A DNA stretch of 64,000 nucleotides from Ramlibacter agri (GTDB lineage: Bacteria; Pseudomonadota; Gammaproteobacteria; Burkholderiales; Burkholderiaceae_C): contig NZ_JABBFX010000002.1 of assembly GCF_012927085.1 (NCBI RefSeq), forward strand, positions 372,001 to 436,000, read 5' to 3'. The position numbers were made by a program, and so were the translations under genes. This document shows, in pieces, positions 17,979 through 27,564 of this stretch. The notes beneath the pieces are model-generated. The model did no database searches. It was given only the letters and a program-made list of their open reading frames with translations, and was not told the DNA's origin. Within the stretch, counting starts at the first letter, position 1. The number at the start of each line of letters is the position of its first letter.

Positions 17979-19504
17979 CCAGCAGAAGAGCCTTCCACCG
18001 CACGATGCTCGCCGGCGCCGCGGCAGCCATGGGCGGCCCGGTGCTCGCCCAGCCCAAGCCGCGCAACGGCGGCACCCTCGTCTACGCCGCCGGCTCCGCC
18101 ACGCAGACGCTGGACCCGCAGTTCATCACCGACGTCACCACCTTCCGCGCCGTCGGCAGCATGTACGAGGCGCTGACCCGGCAGGACGAGGAAGGCCGGA
18201 TCGTCCCCGGCCTTGCGCTTTCGTGGACGCTGTCGCCCGACAAGCGCACCTGGACCTTCAAGCTGCGCCCGGGCGTGACATTCCACGATGGTTCACCCTT
18301 CGACGCGCAGGCCGTCAAGTTCAGCTACGACCGCCTGCTGAACCCGGCCACCGGTTCGCCGCGCCGCAGCACGCTGGAGATGGTGGAGTCCACCGCGGTG
18401 GTGGACGACCTCACCTTCCGCCTGACGACCAAGGAGCCGTTCGCGCCGCTGCTGTCGCAGCTGAGCGCCTACAACGTCTACATCCTGAGCCCCTCCTTCG
18501 TGCAGAAGCAGGGCGCCAATTTCAGCAAGGCCGCGTCGGGCACCGGTCCCTTCAAGCTGCAAAGCTGGCAGCCGGGCGAGAAGCTCACGGTGGTGCGCAA
18601 CGACAAGTACTGGGGCGAGAAGGCCAGGCTCGACGCCGTCGTGTTCAGCGTCGTGCCCGAGGACTCGGCCCGCACCCTGCTGCTCCTGAGCGGCCAGGCC
18701 GACGTGATCTCCGAGCTGCCCTACGTGATGGTCAAGAAGCTGGGCGCGCTGGACGCCGTGCGCGTGGTGCGCAAGCCCGGCTACCGCACCATCTACCTGG
18801 GCATGAACATGAACGTGGCGCCCTTCAACGACCTGCGCGTGCGCCAGGCGGTCGGCTACGCCATCAACAAGCCCGCGCTGGTGCAGGGCGTGCTGAGCGG
18901 CATCGGCTCGCTGGGCGGCTCGCTGGAGGCCGCCTCGATCGAGGGCTCCGCCAAGGAGCTGCAGCCCTATCCCTACGACCCGGTCAAGGCGAAGAAGCTG
19001 CTGGCCGAGGCCGGCTTCCCCAACGGCTTCAGCACCGACTTCATGGTGCCGACCGGGCGCTACAACATGGACCGGCAGGTGGGCGAGGCCATCCAGGGCC
19101 AGCTCGCCGCGGTGGGCATCAAGGCCAACATCCAGTCGCCCGAATTCGGCGCCTACCTCGCGGCGCTGAACAAGGGCAAGGTGCCCATGTTCATGAGCGG
19201 CAAGGGCAGCCCGACCGGCGACATGGACTTCACCCAGACCCTGATGAGCCACAGCGCCGGCAAGATGAACTACTGGGGCATCAAGGACCCCGAGGTGGAC
19301 AAGCTGGTGCTGCAGCAGCGCACGGCGGTCGATCCCAAGGAGCGCCACCGCCTGCTCGCCGAACTGCAGGCCAAGGTCTACCAGCAGGAACCGCACGTCA
19401 CCCTCTACTACGAGGACCAGGTGTCCGCCACGCGCTCGAACGTGCACGACGTCAAGGTGTATGTGAACGAATTCATCGACTTCAGCAAGGCCTGGAAGGC
19501 CTGA
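17975..19504 (+). CDS. Peptide/nickel-type ABC transporter binding protein (SBP family 5)
   Basis: 509-aa DppA/OppA-type periplasmic binding protein. The N-terminus SRRAFHR followed by a hydrophobic stretch and AQP fits a Tat signal peptide. Family 5 features: GGTLVYAAGSATQTLDPQF, YEALTRQDEEGRIVPGLALSW, WTFKLRPGVTFHDGSPFDA and the FNDLRVRQAVGYAI segment. It overlaps the preceding hydrolase gene by 4 bases and precedes the permease by 7. Ligand unknown; dedicated hydrolases upstream suggest a peptide-like or amide-linked compound. Confidence 0.92.
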   Translation: MTSRRAFHRTMLAGAAAAMGGPVLAQPKPRNGGTLVYAAGSATQTLDPQFITDVTTFRAVGSMYEALTRQDEEGRIVPGLALSWTLSPDKRTWTFKLRPGVTFHDGSPFDAQAVKFSYDRLLNPATGSPRRSTLEMVESTAVVDDLTFRLTTKEPFAPLLSQLSAYNVYILSPSFVQKQGANFSKAASGTGPFKLQSWQPGEKLTVVRNDKYWGEKARLDAVVFSVVPEDSARTLLLLSGQADVISELPYVMVKKLGALDAVRVVRKPGYRTIYLGMNMNVAPFNDLRVRQAVGYAINKPALVQGVLSGIGSLGGSLEAASIEGSAKELQPYPYDPVKAKKLLAEAGFPNGFSTDFMVPTGRYNMDRQVGEAIQGQLAAVGIKANIQSPEFGAYLAALNKGKVPMFMSGKGSPTGDMDFTQTLMSHSAGKMNYWGIKDPEVDKLVLQQRTAVDPKERHRLLAELQAKVYQQEPHVTLYYEDQVSATRSNVHDVKVYVNEFIDFSKAWKA

Positions 19505-19511
19505 GGGACCC

Positions 19512-20432
19512 GTGCTTCGCTTCCTGATCCGGCGCCTGCTGCAGGCGGTCCCCGTGCTGGTCGGCGTGTCGGTCGCCGTGTTCCTGATGATCCACCTGAT
19601 CCCCGGGGACCCGGCCGAGATCGTGGCCGGCCAGATGGCCACCCGCGAGGACGTGGAGAACGTGCGGCGTGCGCTGGGCCTGGACCAGCCGCTCGCGCAG
19701 CAGTACCTGCACTTCGCCGGCCGCGCGCTCACTGGCGACTTCGGCACCTCGTTCCGCACGGGCCGGCCGGTCAGCGAGGAGATCCTGGGCCGCTACGGCA
19801 ACACGCTGCTGCTGGGTGCCGTCGCGCTGTTGATCGCCGCGGTGGTCGGTGGGCTGGCGGGCATCGTGTCGGCGGTGAAGCGCTTCACCTGGATCGACAA
19901 CCTGGCACTGGTGCTGTCCATCCTCGCCATCTCCACGCCGGCGTTCTCGCTAGGCCTGCTGTTGATCCTGGCCTTCGCCGTGTGGGTCAACCTGCTGCCG
20001 ATGACGGGCTTCGACTCCTGGCCGGCCATCATCATGCCGGCGCTCACGCTGTCGGCGGCCAGCATGGCCGTCATCTGCCGCATCATGCGCAGCAGCCTGG
20101 TGGAAGTGCTGGACAACCAGTACGTGCGCACCGCGCGCGCCAAGGGCCTGCGCGAACACCTGGTGATCTGGCGGCACGGCGTGCGCAACGCGATCATCCC
20201 GGTGGTGACGGTGGCCGGCCTGCAACTGGGCTACCTGCTCGGTTCCGCCGTCGTCACCGAAACCGTGTTCGCCTGGCCCGGCCTCGGCCGGCTGCTGGTG
20301 CAGTCCATCCTGGCGCGCGACTTCCCCGTGGTGCAGGCCGCCGTGCTGGTGGTGGCCGTGACCTTCATCGCGGTGAACATCGTGACCGACCTGCTGTACG
20401 GGCTGCTGGACCCTAGGATCTCCGCGTCATGA
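19512..20432 (+). CDS. Peptide ABC transporter permease, DppB type
   Basis: 306-aa inner-membrane permease with about six transmembrane helices. It starts with GTG (VLRFLIRRLLQAVPVL in direct reading) and has the family features IHLIPGDPAEIV and the ATPase-docking loop YVRTARAKGLREHLV. Its last four bases overlap the start of the DppC-type gene. Confidence 0.92.
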   Translation: MLRFLIRRLLQAVPVLVGVSVAVFLMIHLIPGDPAEIVAGQMATREDVENVRRALGLDQPLAQQYLHFAGRALTGDFGTSFRTGRPVSEEILGRYGNTLLLGAVALLIAAVVGGLAGIVSAVKRFTWIDNLALVLSILAISTPAFSLGLLLILAFAVWVNLLPMTGFDSWPAIIMPALTLSAASMAVICRIMRSSLVEVLDNQYVRTARAKGLREHLVIWRHGVRNAIIPVVTVAGLQLGYLLGSAVVTETVFAWPGLGRLLVQSILARDFPVVQAAVLVVAVTFIAVNIVTDLLYGLLDPRISAS

Positions 20433-21258
20433 GCAAGTGGAAGCAGTTCAAGCGCTCGCGCCTGGCCCTGCCCGGGCTGGTGCTGTTCGCCGCCTTCGTG
20501 CTGGCCGGCCTGCTGGCCCCGCTGATCGCGCCGCACGATCCGCTGCAGGGCGACCTGGCCAACGTCATGTCCACGCCGTCGGCGCAGCACTGGTTCGGCA
20601 CCGACGAACTGGGGCGCGACATCCTGTCGCGCATCCTGTTCGGCGCCCGCATCTCGCTGGTGGAAGGCGTGCTGTCGGCGGCGCTGGCGGCGGCCATCGG
20701 CGTGCCGATCGGCATGCTCTCTGCCTACGCGGGCGGCAAGGTGGACACGGTGATCATGCGTCTGATCGACGTGCTGCTGGCCTTCCCGGGCGTGCTGCTG
20801 GCCATCGTCATCATCAGCATCCTGGGCCCGAGCCTGGCCAATGCCATCCTCGCGGTGGCGATCTACACCATCCCCATCTTCGCCCGCTTCGCCCGCGGCC
20901 AGACGCTCTCCGTCAAGGAGGAGCCCTACATCGAGGCCTGCCGCGCCATGGGCATGAGCAACCTGCGCCTGCTGGCGCGCCACGTGCTGCCCAACATCGC
21001 CGCGACGGTGCTGGCACTGGCGACCTTGCGGGTGGGCATCAACATCCTCACCTGCGCCAGCCTCAGCTTCCTGGGCCTGGGCGCGCAGGCGCCGCTGCCC
21101 GAATGGGGCGCGATGCTGGCCAACAGCCGCACCGCGCTGCTGATCGCGCCGCACATGGCGCTGTTCCCGGGCGTGGCCATCCTGCTGCTGGTGTTCGGCC
21201 TCAACCTGTTCCAGGACGGCCTGCAGGTGGTGCTGGACCCGAAATCGCGAGGACGCGC

Positions 21259-21262
<4 letters not shown>
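20429..21262 (+). CDS. Peptide ABC transporter permease, DppC type
   Basis: 277-aa second permease of the importer. Typical DppC elements: [19 protein letters not shown] near the N-terminus and the docking loop [20 protein letters not shown]. It overlaps both neighbours by 4 bases. Confidence 0.92.
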
Positions 21263-22268
<1,006 letters not shown>

Positions 22269-22272
<4 letters not shown>

Positions 22273-23381
22273 GTGCCCGCCCCATGTTCGATGCGGATGG
22301 CCGCAGCAAGCCGCTGCTGGAAGTGGAAGGCCTGGTGCGCCACTTCGGTTCGGCCGGCGGCCTGTTCAAGCCGGCCCGCGCGCCGGTGCGCGCCGTCGAC
22401 GGCGTGAGCTTCGCCGTCATGCGCGGCGAAACGCTGGCCCTGGTGGGCGAGAGCGGCTCCGGCAAGTCGACCACCGCGCGCCTGGTGCTGCGCCTGATCG
22501 ATTCCAGCGCCGGCCGCATCCGCTTCGACGGCCAGGACATCACGGACCTGTCGCAGCGCGCCTTGCGGCCGCTGCGCCAGCGCATGCAGATGGTGTTCCA
22601 GGACCCCTTCGCCTCGCTGGACCCGCGCCTGAAGGTGCGCCAGACGCTGGAAGAGCCGCTCATCGTGCACGGCATGGGCAACGCCGCCGAGCGCCGCGCA
22701 CGCGTCGACGAGTTGCTGGGCCTGGTGGGCCTGTCGCAGCACCATGCGGACCGCTACACGCACGAGTTCTCGGGCGGCCAGCGGCAGCGGGTGGGCATCG
22801 CCCGCGCGCTGATGCTGCATCCGGACCTGGTGGTGTGCGACGAGCCCGTGTCGGCGCTGGACGTGTCGATCCAGGCGCAGGTGGTGAACCTGCTGAAGGA
22901 CCTGCAGGCGCGGCTGCGCCTGACCTACCTGTTCATCGCGCACGACCTGGCGGTGGTGAAGCACATGGCCGACCGCGTGGCGGTGATGTACCTGGGCCAG
23001 CTGGTCGAGATCGCGCCCAAGCATTCGCTGTTCGCCAACCCGCGCCATCCCTACACGCGCATGCTGCTGGACGCGATCCCGCGGCCGCAGCCGGGCGAAC
23101 CGTCGCGGCACCAGGCGCAGGCCGCGGGCGAAGTGGCCAGCCCCGCCAGCGCGCCGGCCGGTTGCCGCTTCCATCCGCGCTGCCCGTTCGCCATCGACCG
23201 CTGCCGGGTGGAAGAGCCGGTGCTGGAGCCCACCGAAGCGGGCCACATGGCGGCCTGCCATCGCAAGAACGAGCTCGCGCCCTGGGAGGCCGCCGCGCCC
23301 GCGGCGGCTTCGGGCAGCGTCGCGGCGCTGCGCCTCGCGCTCTATGCCAAGCGAAAGGCGGCCAGCACCGGCACCGTATGA
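22269..23381 (+). CDS. Peptide ABC transporter ATPase, DppF type
   Basis: 370-aa ATPase partner of DppD. Walker [10 protein letters not shown], signature [15 protein letters not shown], Walker [15 protein letters not shown], and a C-terminal [15 protein letters not shown] segment. It has an extended C-terminal tail of about 50 residues beyond that motif. The ATG at 22269 overlaps the DppD stop. Confidence 0.92.
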
Positions 23382-23391
23382 TCCGGTGCCG

Positions 23392-24297
23392 ATGCACTCC
23401 CCTTCCCCCCAGCACGCCGCCAACCGGCGCGGCGTGCTCGCCATGGCGGCCGGCATGGCCGCCTTCGCCGTCAACGACACATTCGTCAAGTTCGTCAGCC
23501 AGTCGCTGCCGGCGCCGCAACTGATCTTCCTGCGCGGCATCTTTTCCATCGTGCTGCTGCTGGGGCTGATCCAGGCGAGCGGCGCGATGCGGCACCTGCC
23601 GCGGCTGCTGGACCGGCGCGTGATGCTGCGCGCCTTCCTCGATGGCATCGCCACGCTGGCCTACCTGGTCTCGCTGTTCCACCTGCCGCTGGCCAACACC
23701 ACGGCCATCAACATGGCGGCGCCGCTGTTCGTGACGCTCTATGCCATCGCCTTCTTCGGCGAGCGCGTCGCGGCCGGCCGCTGGGTCGCGATCGTGGCCG
23801 GATTCATCGGCGTGCTGCTGGTGGTGCAGCCACGCAGCGATGCCTTCAACGCCTGGGCGCTGTTGTGCCTGTTCGCCGCCTGGCTCAACGCGAGCCGCGA
23901 CGTGGTGACGCGCACCATCGCCACCGGCGTGCCGGTGCTGGTGATCACGCTCAGCACCGCGTTGACGGTGACGGCGATGTCGGGGGGATGGGCCCTCCTC
24001 GCGCAGGCGTGGCAGCCGGTGTCAGGGCAGCAACTGGGGCTGCTGGCCGGCGCTTCAGTGGTGCTGAGCGTGGGCTACTACCTGATCACGCTGGCGATGC
24101 GCAGCGGCGAGATGAGCGTGATCGCGCCTTTCCGCTATGCCGGCCTGCTGGCAGCGCTGGTGCTCGGCTACCTGGTGTGGGGCGACGTGCCCAATGGCCT
24201 GGCGACGGCGGGAATCGTGCTGCTGGTGGTGGCGGGGCTGGCCTTGCTGCGCGGAAGGCCGCGGGTGTCGACGATCAACGTCGCAGCCAAGCCCTGA
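23392..24297 (+). CDS. DMT-superfamily (EamA) transporter
   Basis: 301-aa membrane protein with about ten transmembrane helices arranged as two EamA repeats (first: MAAGMAAFAVNDTFVKFV to VVQPR; second from about residue 155). EamA proteins usually export metabolites or amino acids. The ATG at 23392, 10 bases after DppF, was chosen; an in-frame ATG exists upstream inside DppF. Last gene of the nine-gene operon, so it may export a product or toxic intermediate of the pathway. It ends three bases from a convergent gene. Confidence 0.85.
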   Translation: MHSPSPQHAANRRGVLAMAAGMAAFAVNDTFVKFVSQSLPAPQLIFLRGIFSIVLLLGLIQASGAMRHLPRLLDRRVMLRAFLDGIATLAYLVSLFHLPLANTTAINMAAPLFVTLYAIAFFGERVAAGRWVAIVAGFIGVLLVVQPRSDAFNAWALLCLFAAWLNASRDVVTRTIATGVPVLVITLSTALTVTAMSGGWALLAQAWQPVSGQQLGLLAGASVVLSVGYYLITLAMRSGEMSVIAPFRYAGLLAALVLGYLVWGDVPNGLATAGIVLLVVAGLALLRGRPRVSTINVAAKP

Positions 24298-24300
24298 GGC

Positions 24301-24474
24301 TCATTTGGCGGAGGAGCAGTGGCCGCCGTCGACCACCTGCCCCGACCCGGCCGCGATGAGAGGCGGCTCCTGCCGCAGGTCGATGGCCGGCGAGCGGGCG
24401 AAGTCCCAGGCCAGGAAGCCCACCAGCACGATCCAGAAGGACCAGCGCAGCACGCGTGTGTTGTTGTCGGTCAT
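24301..24474 (-). CDS. 57-aa single-pass membrane peptide next to YeeE
   Basis: Small protein with one hydrophobic helix (WSFWIVLVGFLAWDF, about residues 11-25) after a short polar N-terminus and a C-terminal tail ending GGHCSSAK, which carries a single cysteine. It begins 8 bases after the YeeE gene and is oriented with it. I do not recognise a family. Position suggests an accessory subunit of the sulfur transporter; the tail cysteine could take part in sulfur transfer, which is speculation. Confidence 0.6.
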   Translation of the reverse strand: MTDNNTRVLRWSFWIVLVGFLAWDFARSPAIDLRQEPPLIAAGSGQVVDGGHCSSAK

Positions 24475-24482
24475 GGCGGTCC

Positions 24483-25556
24483 TCAGAAGGCGAAGCGGCG
24501 GCGCACCCGCACACCGATGAGCGTGCCCAGGAAGGCCATTGGCAGCCAGATCCAGCCATGCACGCTGCCGGTGGAAATGCCGCTGAACATCGCGCCCACG
24601 TTGCAGCCGAAGGCCAGGCGCGAGCTGTAGCCCATCACGAAGCCGGCCACCAGGCCGATGCCCCATTGCGCCGGCGTCAGCGGCTTGGACGACGACGGCT
24701 TGCGCGTCGAGATCCACAGCGCACCGGCCAGCAGGCCGATGTTGGTGATGGAGGTGACGTCCAGCAGCGCGGATTGCCCCAGGCGCTGCGTGTTGCCCGC
24801 GTCGCTCCAGAAGGCGTTGTTCGCGGGATCGAACAGGCCCAGCGCCTGCGCGCCCTTGGCAGCCCACAGGCCGAAGCCGTACACCACGCCCCAGGGCTGG
24901 CCGGCGATCACCAGGTTGATGGTCGCCAGCACGGCCAGCGCCACCGCGCCCCAGACCCAGCGCTTCTCGAACAGCGGCTTGCCGGGGCCGACCCACAGGC
25001 GCACCAAGATGCCGATGACGGCCAGCGCCACCAAGGTGGCGGCGAGCGCCGGGCCCACGCCCCAGGCCTGCACCAGGCCCACGGGCTCCATTGCGCCGAG
25101 CTTCAGCCAGTCGTGCATCTGCACCGAGCCGAAGAAGCTGCCCAGCGCGAACAGCGGCAGGATCACCATGTTCAGCGGCACGCCCAGGCCCGCCTTGTAC
25201 AAGGTGCCGGAGCCGCAGCCGTCGGCGATCTGCATCGTCAGGCCGAACACGAAGGCGCCCACCAGCAGGCTGACGCTGGGCGGGCCGAGCGCCGGATGCA
25301 GTTCGGTGAAGTGACCGAGCAGCGGCATCGCGAACAAAGCAGCGAGCCCCAGCAGCAACAGCTGGCCGTAGACGCCACTCGGGTCGCGCTGCTCCACCAG
25401 TTGGCGCCAGCCGGTCGTGAAGCCGAAGCGGGCGCCGGCGAGCGCGGCACCGAAGCCGATGCCCACCGCGAACAGGGCGGCCTGGCGCACGGACACGCTC
25501 CAGACCAGGAAAATGAAAAAGGCGGCCATCGCGGCCGCCAGGGGAAGGCGCTTCAT
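24483..25556 (-). CDS. YeeE/YedE-family thiosulfate (sulfur) transporter
   Basis: 357-aa integral membrane protein with about nine to ten hydrophobic segments in two pseudo-repeats. The conserved cysteine motifs are DGCGSGTLYKAG (C114) and AFGCNVGAMFSGISTGS (C318). Members such as TsuA move thiosulfate by transient contacts with such cysteines. The ATG at 25556 was chosen; a TTG directly before it is less likely. It lies 4 bases after the rhodanese gene. The first conserved region (GARFGFTTGW) has no cysteine, unlike my recollection of the characterised homologue. Confidence 0.88.
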   Translation of the reverse strand: MKRLPLAAAMAAFFIFLVWSVSVRQAALFAVGIGFGAALAGARFGFTTGWRQLVEQRDPSGVYGQLLLLGLAALFAMPLLGHFTELHPALGPPSVSLLVGAFVFGLTMQIADGCGSGTLYKAGLGVPLNMVILPLFALGSFFGSVQMHDWLKLGAMEPVGLVQAWGVGPALAATLVALAVIGILVRLWVGPGKPLFEKRWVWGAVALAVLATINLVIAGQPWGVVYGFGLWAAKGAQALGLFDPANNAFWSDAGNTQRLGQSALLDVTSITNIGLLAGALWISTRKPSSSKPLTPAQWGIGLVAGFVMGYSSRLAFGCNVGAMFSGISTGSVHGWIWLPMAFLGTLIGVRVRRRFAF

Positions 25557-25560
25557 CAAC

Positions 25561-26496
25561 TTACTTGAAGGTCTTGTCGGCCCAGATCCTGGCGTCGATC
25601 ATCAGCTGCTTGCCGCGGCTGGGCGCGTTGGCCACTTCCAGCCCGCGCGGGTCCTGGGTCCAGTCGACCATGGAGCCGGGATAGAGCTTGACGTTCTTCT
25701 GGCCCAGCAGCTCGGACATCACGAACCAGTCGGTCGAAGCCCAGTGGCCGGTGTTGCAGAAGGCGACCGTGGGCTTGTTCGGGTCCAGCACGCTGGAGGC
25801 GCCGTGCACCTTCTGCGTGTTCAGCACGCCATTGCTCTCGCCGTCGAAGAAGCGGCTGTATTCCACGTTCACGGCGCCCTGCAGGGTGCCGGGCATCTTG
25901 GCGGCGGGGGCGCGCGTCTCGCCCTCGTAGAAGGCCTTCGGGCGCGAATCCACCAGCACCGCGCTGCCCTTGGCGACGTCCTGCGCCACTTCGTCGCGGG
26001 TGGCGATCAGGCTGGTATCGAGCTGCGGGCTGTACGCGCTGGGCGTGACCGTGGCCACCGCGCTGTCCTGCGGGAGCTTGGCATCGGCCCAGGCCTTCAC
26101 GCCGCCATTGAGCAGCGACAGTTCCTTCAGGCCCAGCACCTTGAGCGTCCAGTACACGCGGGCGGCCGCGCCAAAGTCGCTGGCGTCGGAGCCGCTGGAG
26201 ACGACCACCGCATGCGTCGCGGGCGTGAGGCCCAGCGAGCGCACCAGCTCCGTCAGCTTCGGCAGCTCCGGCATTTCGCCAGGGTTGTTGGCCGGGCCGC
26301 GCCACTTGCCATAAGGCGCATTGACGGCGCCGGGGATGTGCTGCGCGGCGAAAGTCTTAGTGTCGCGGATGTCGATCACCCGCACCTCGGGTTTGCCCAG
26401 CTGCGCCTTCAGCTCGGCGGGATTGACCAGGGGCTGAGCGGCAAAGGAGGCGCCGGCGGCAGCCAGGGTGGCGACAAGGGCGAGGATTTTTTTCAT
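25561..26496 (-). CDS. Exported tandem-rhodanese sulfurtransferase
   Basis: 311-aa protein with a Sec signal peptide (MKKILALVATLAAAGASFAA) and two rhodanese domains. The C-terminal domain carries the active cysteine C247 in CNTGHWAS; the N-terminal domain (about residues 25-140) has SSGSDASD in the corresponding loop without a cysteine and is probably structural. It would act in the periplasm on thiosulfate or another sulfane donor and hand sulfur species to the YeeE transporter encoded next. The promoter lies in 26497-26554. Confidence 0.9.
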   Translation of the reverse strand: MKKILALVATLAAAGASFAAQPLVNPAELKAQLGKPEVRVIDIRDTKTFAAQHIPGAVNAPYGKWRGPANNPGEMPELPKLTELVRSLGLTPATHAVVVSSGSDASDFGAAARVYWTLKVLGLKELSLLNGGVKAWADAKLPQDSAVATVTPSAYSPQLDTSLIATRDEVAQDVAKGSAVLVDSRPKAFYEGETRAPAAKMPGTLQGAVNVEYSRFFDGESNGVLNTQKVHGASSVLDPNKPTVAFCNTGHWASTDWFVMSELLGQKNVKLYPGSMVDWTQDPRGLEVANAPSRGKQLMIDARIWADKTFK

Positions 26497-26515
26497 ACGG
26501 ACGTTATTGTCCCAA

Positions 26516-26553
26516 ACTATATGAACACACACAAAAGACAGTGTTTTCATATA
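26516..26553 (-). promoter_or_regulatory. AT-rich dyad over the putative rhodanese-yeeE promoter
   Basis: TATATGAA (26518-26525) and TTCATATA (26546-26553) are perfect 8-bp inverted arms with a 20-base spacer. Read on the minus strand the left arm overlaps TATAGT (26521-26516), a good -10, while no convincing -35 is present. This is markedly AT-rich against its surroundings. Such dyads are typical of repressor sites, and sulfide-responsive ArsR-type repressors control comparable operons, but no such gene is in the window. Confidence 0.45.
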
Positions 26554-26554
26554 T

Positions 26555-27496
26555 TCATGCGCGCCGCCGGCTCGTGCCGGCCCGCGCCATCTGGTGGGCG
26601 GCCTGCACGAAAGCTTCTTCGAGGTCGGCCGAAGCCGGCGTCGGCTTCGCATCGGCCCAGCGCAGGATGGCCACGCGCGGGCCCTCGATGGGCTCGGCCA
26701 GCGGCAAGCGCTTGAGCCCCGTCGACGAGGCCCGCGCCTCATGCACTTCCAGCGGCATCGCGGCCACCAGGTCCGTGTGGGTCGCGATCGTCTCCAGGCC
26801 CGTGAGGGTCTGGCAGGTCATCGCGCATTGCGGCGTGCCGATGCGCGCCTGCCGGAAGGCCCGCACCAGGCCGCGCGTGACCGAACTCTCCAGGCTGGGC
26901 AGCAGCCACTGTGCCTCGCGAAGTTCGGCCAGCGACTTCGCGCCCGCCAGCGGGTGGCCGGGCCGCAGCACCACCGCCACCGTCGTCGCATAGAGCGGCC
27001 GCGCCGAATACTCGGCGCCGAGCCGCTCCGCCGGCATCGACATCACGGCGAAATCGGGCCGGCCTTCGCGCAGGCCACCGAGCTGGAAGGTGGGCGGCAC
27101 GATGGACAGCTGCACGCCCGGCCAGCGCTCGCGAAAGGCCGGCATCACGCGCGGCAGCAGCGCGATGGTGGCGAAGTGCGACAGCGCGATTTCCAGCTTG
27201 CCTTCGCGCAGCCCGCGCCGCTGCTGCACCTCCTCGCCCGCCTGCCGCGCCTGGGTACGGATCGCGCGTGCCCGCGGCAACAGCGCGTGGCCGTACTCGG
27301 TGGGCTGGATGCCGCGCAGCCCGCGCTCGAACAGCGTGACGCCCAGCGCCTGCTCCAGCCGGCGCAGCTGCTTGCTGACGGCCGGCTGCGACACGCCCAG
27401 GCGGCGCGCCGCCTCGGTCACGCTGCCGGCATCGGCGATTTCCGCCAGCAGCACCAGGGCCGCCGGATCGGGCGGGAGGGGGTCGTCGGTAGCCAT
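26555..27496 (-). CDS. LysR-family transcriptional regulator
   Basis: 313-aa LysR regulator: helix-turn-helix at the N-terminus (LAEIADAGSVTEAARRLGVS, QPAVSKQLRRLE) and a substrate-binding domain (GKLEIALSHFATIALLPRV onward). Start MATDDPL at 27496 chosen by alignment with family length; an upstream in-frame start at 27523 is possible. Divergent from the kynureninase-like gene with 68 bases between them, so it probably controls the kynureninase-HyuAB operon. A short palindrome ATGTACAT (27508-27515) lies in that gap. Confidence 0.9.
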   Translation of the reverse strand: MATDDPLPPDPAALVLLAEIADAGSVTEAARRLGVSQPAVSKQLRRLEQALGVTLFERGLRGIQPTEYGHALLPRARAIRTQARQAGEEVQQRRGLREGKLEIALSHFATIALLPRVMPAFRERWPGVQLSIVPPTFQLGGLREGRPDFAVMSMPAERLGAEYSARPLYATTVAVVLRPGHPLAGAKSLAELREAQWLLPSLESSVTRGLVRAFRQARIGTPQCAMTCQTLTGLETIATHTDLVAAMPLEVHEARASSTGLKRLPLAEPIEGPRVAILRWADAKPTPASADLEEAFVQAAHQMARAGTSRRRA

Positions 27497-27564
27497 AACC
27501 GGATGGAATGTACATGAGCGCAAGGCGTCTTGTTGGAATGCCGCGCCCTCCCTAGCATCGCGCC

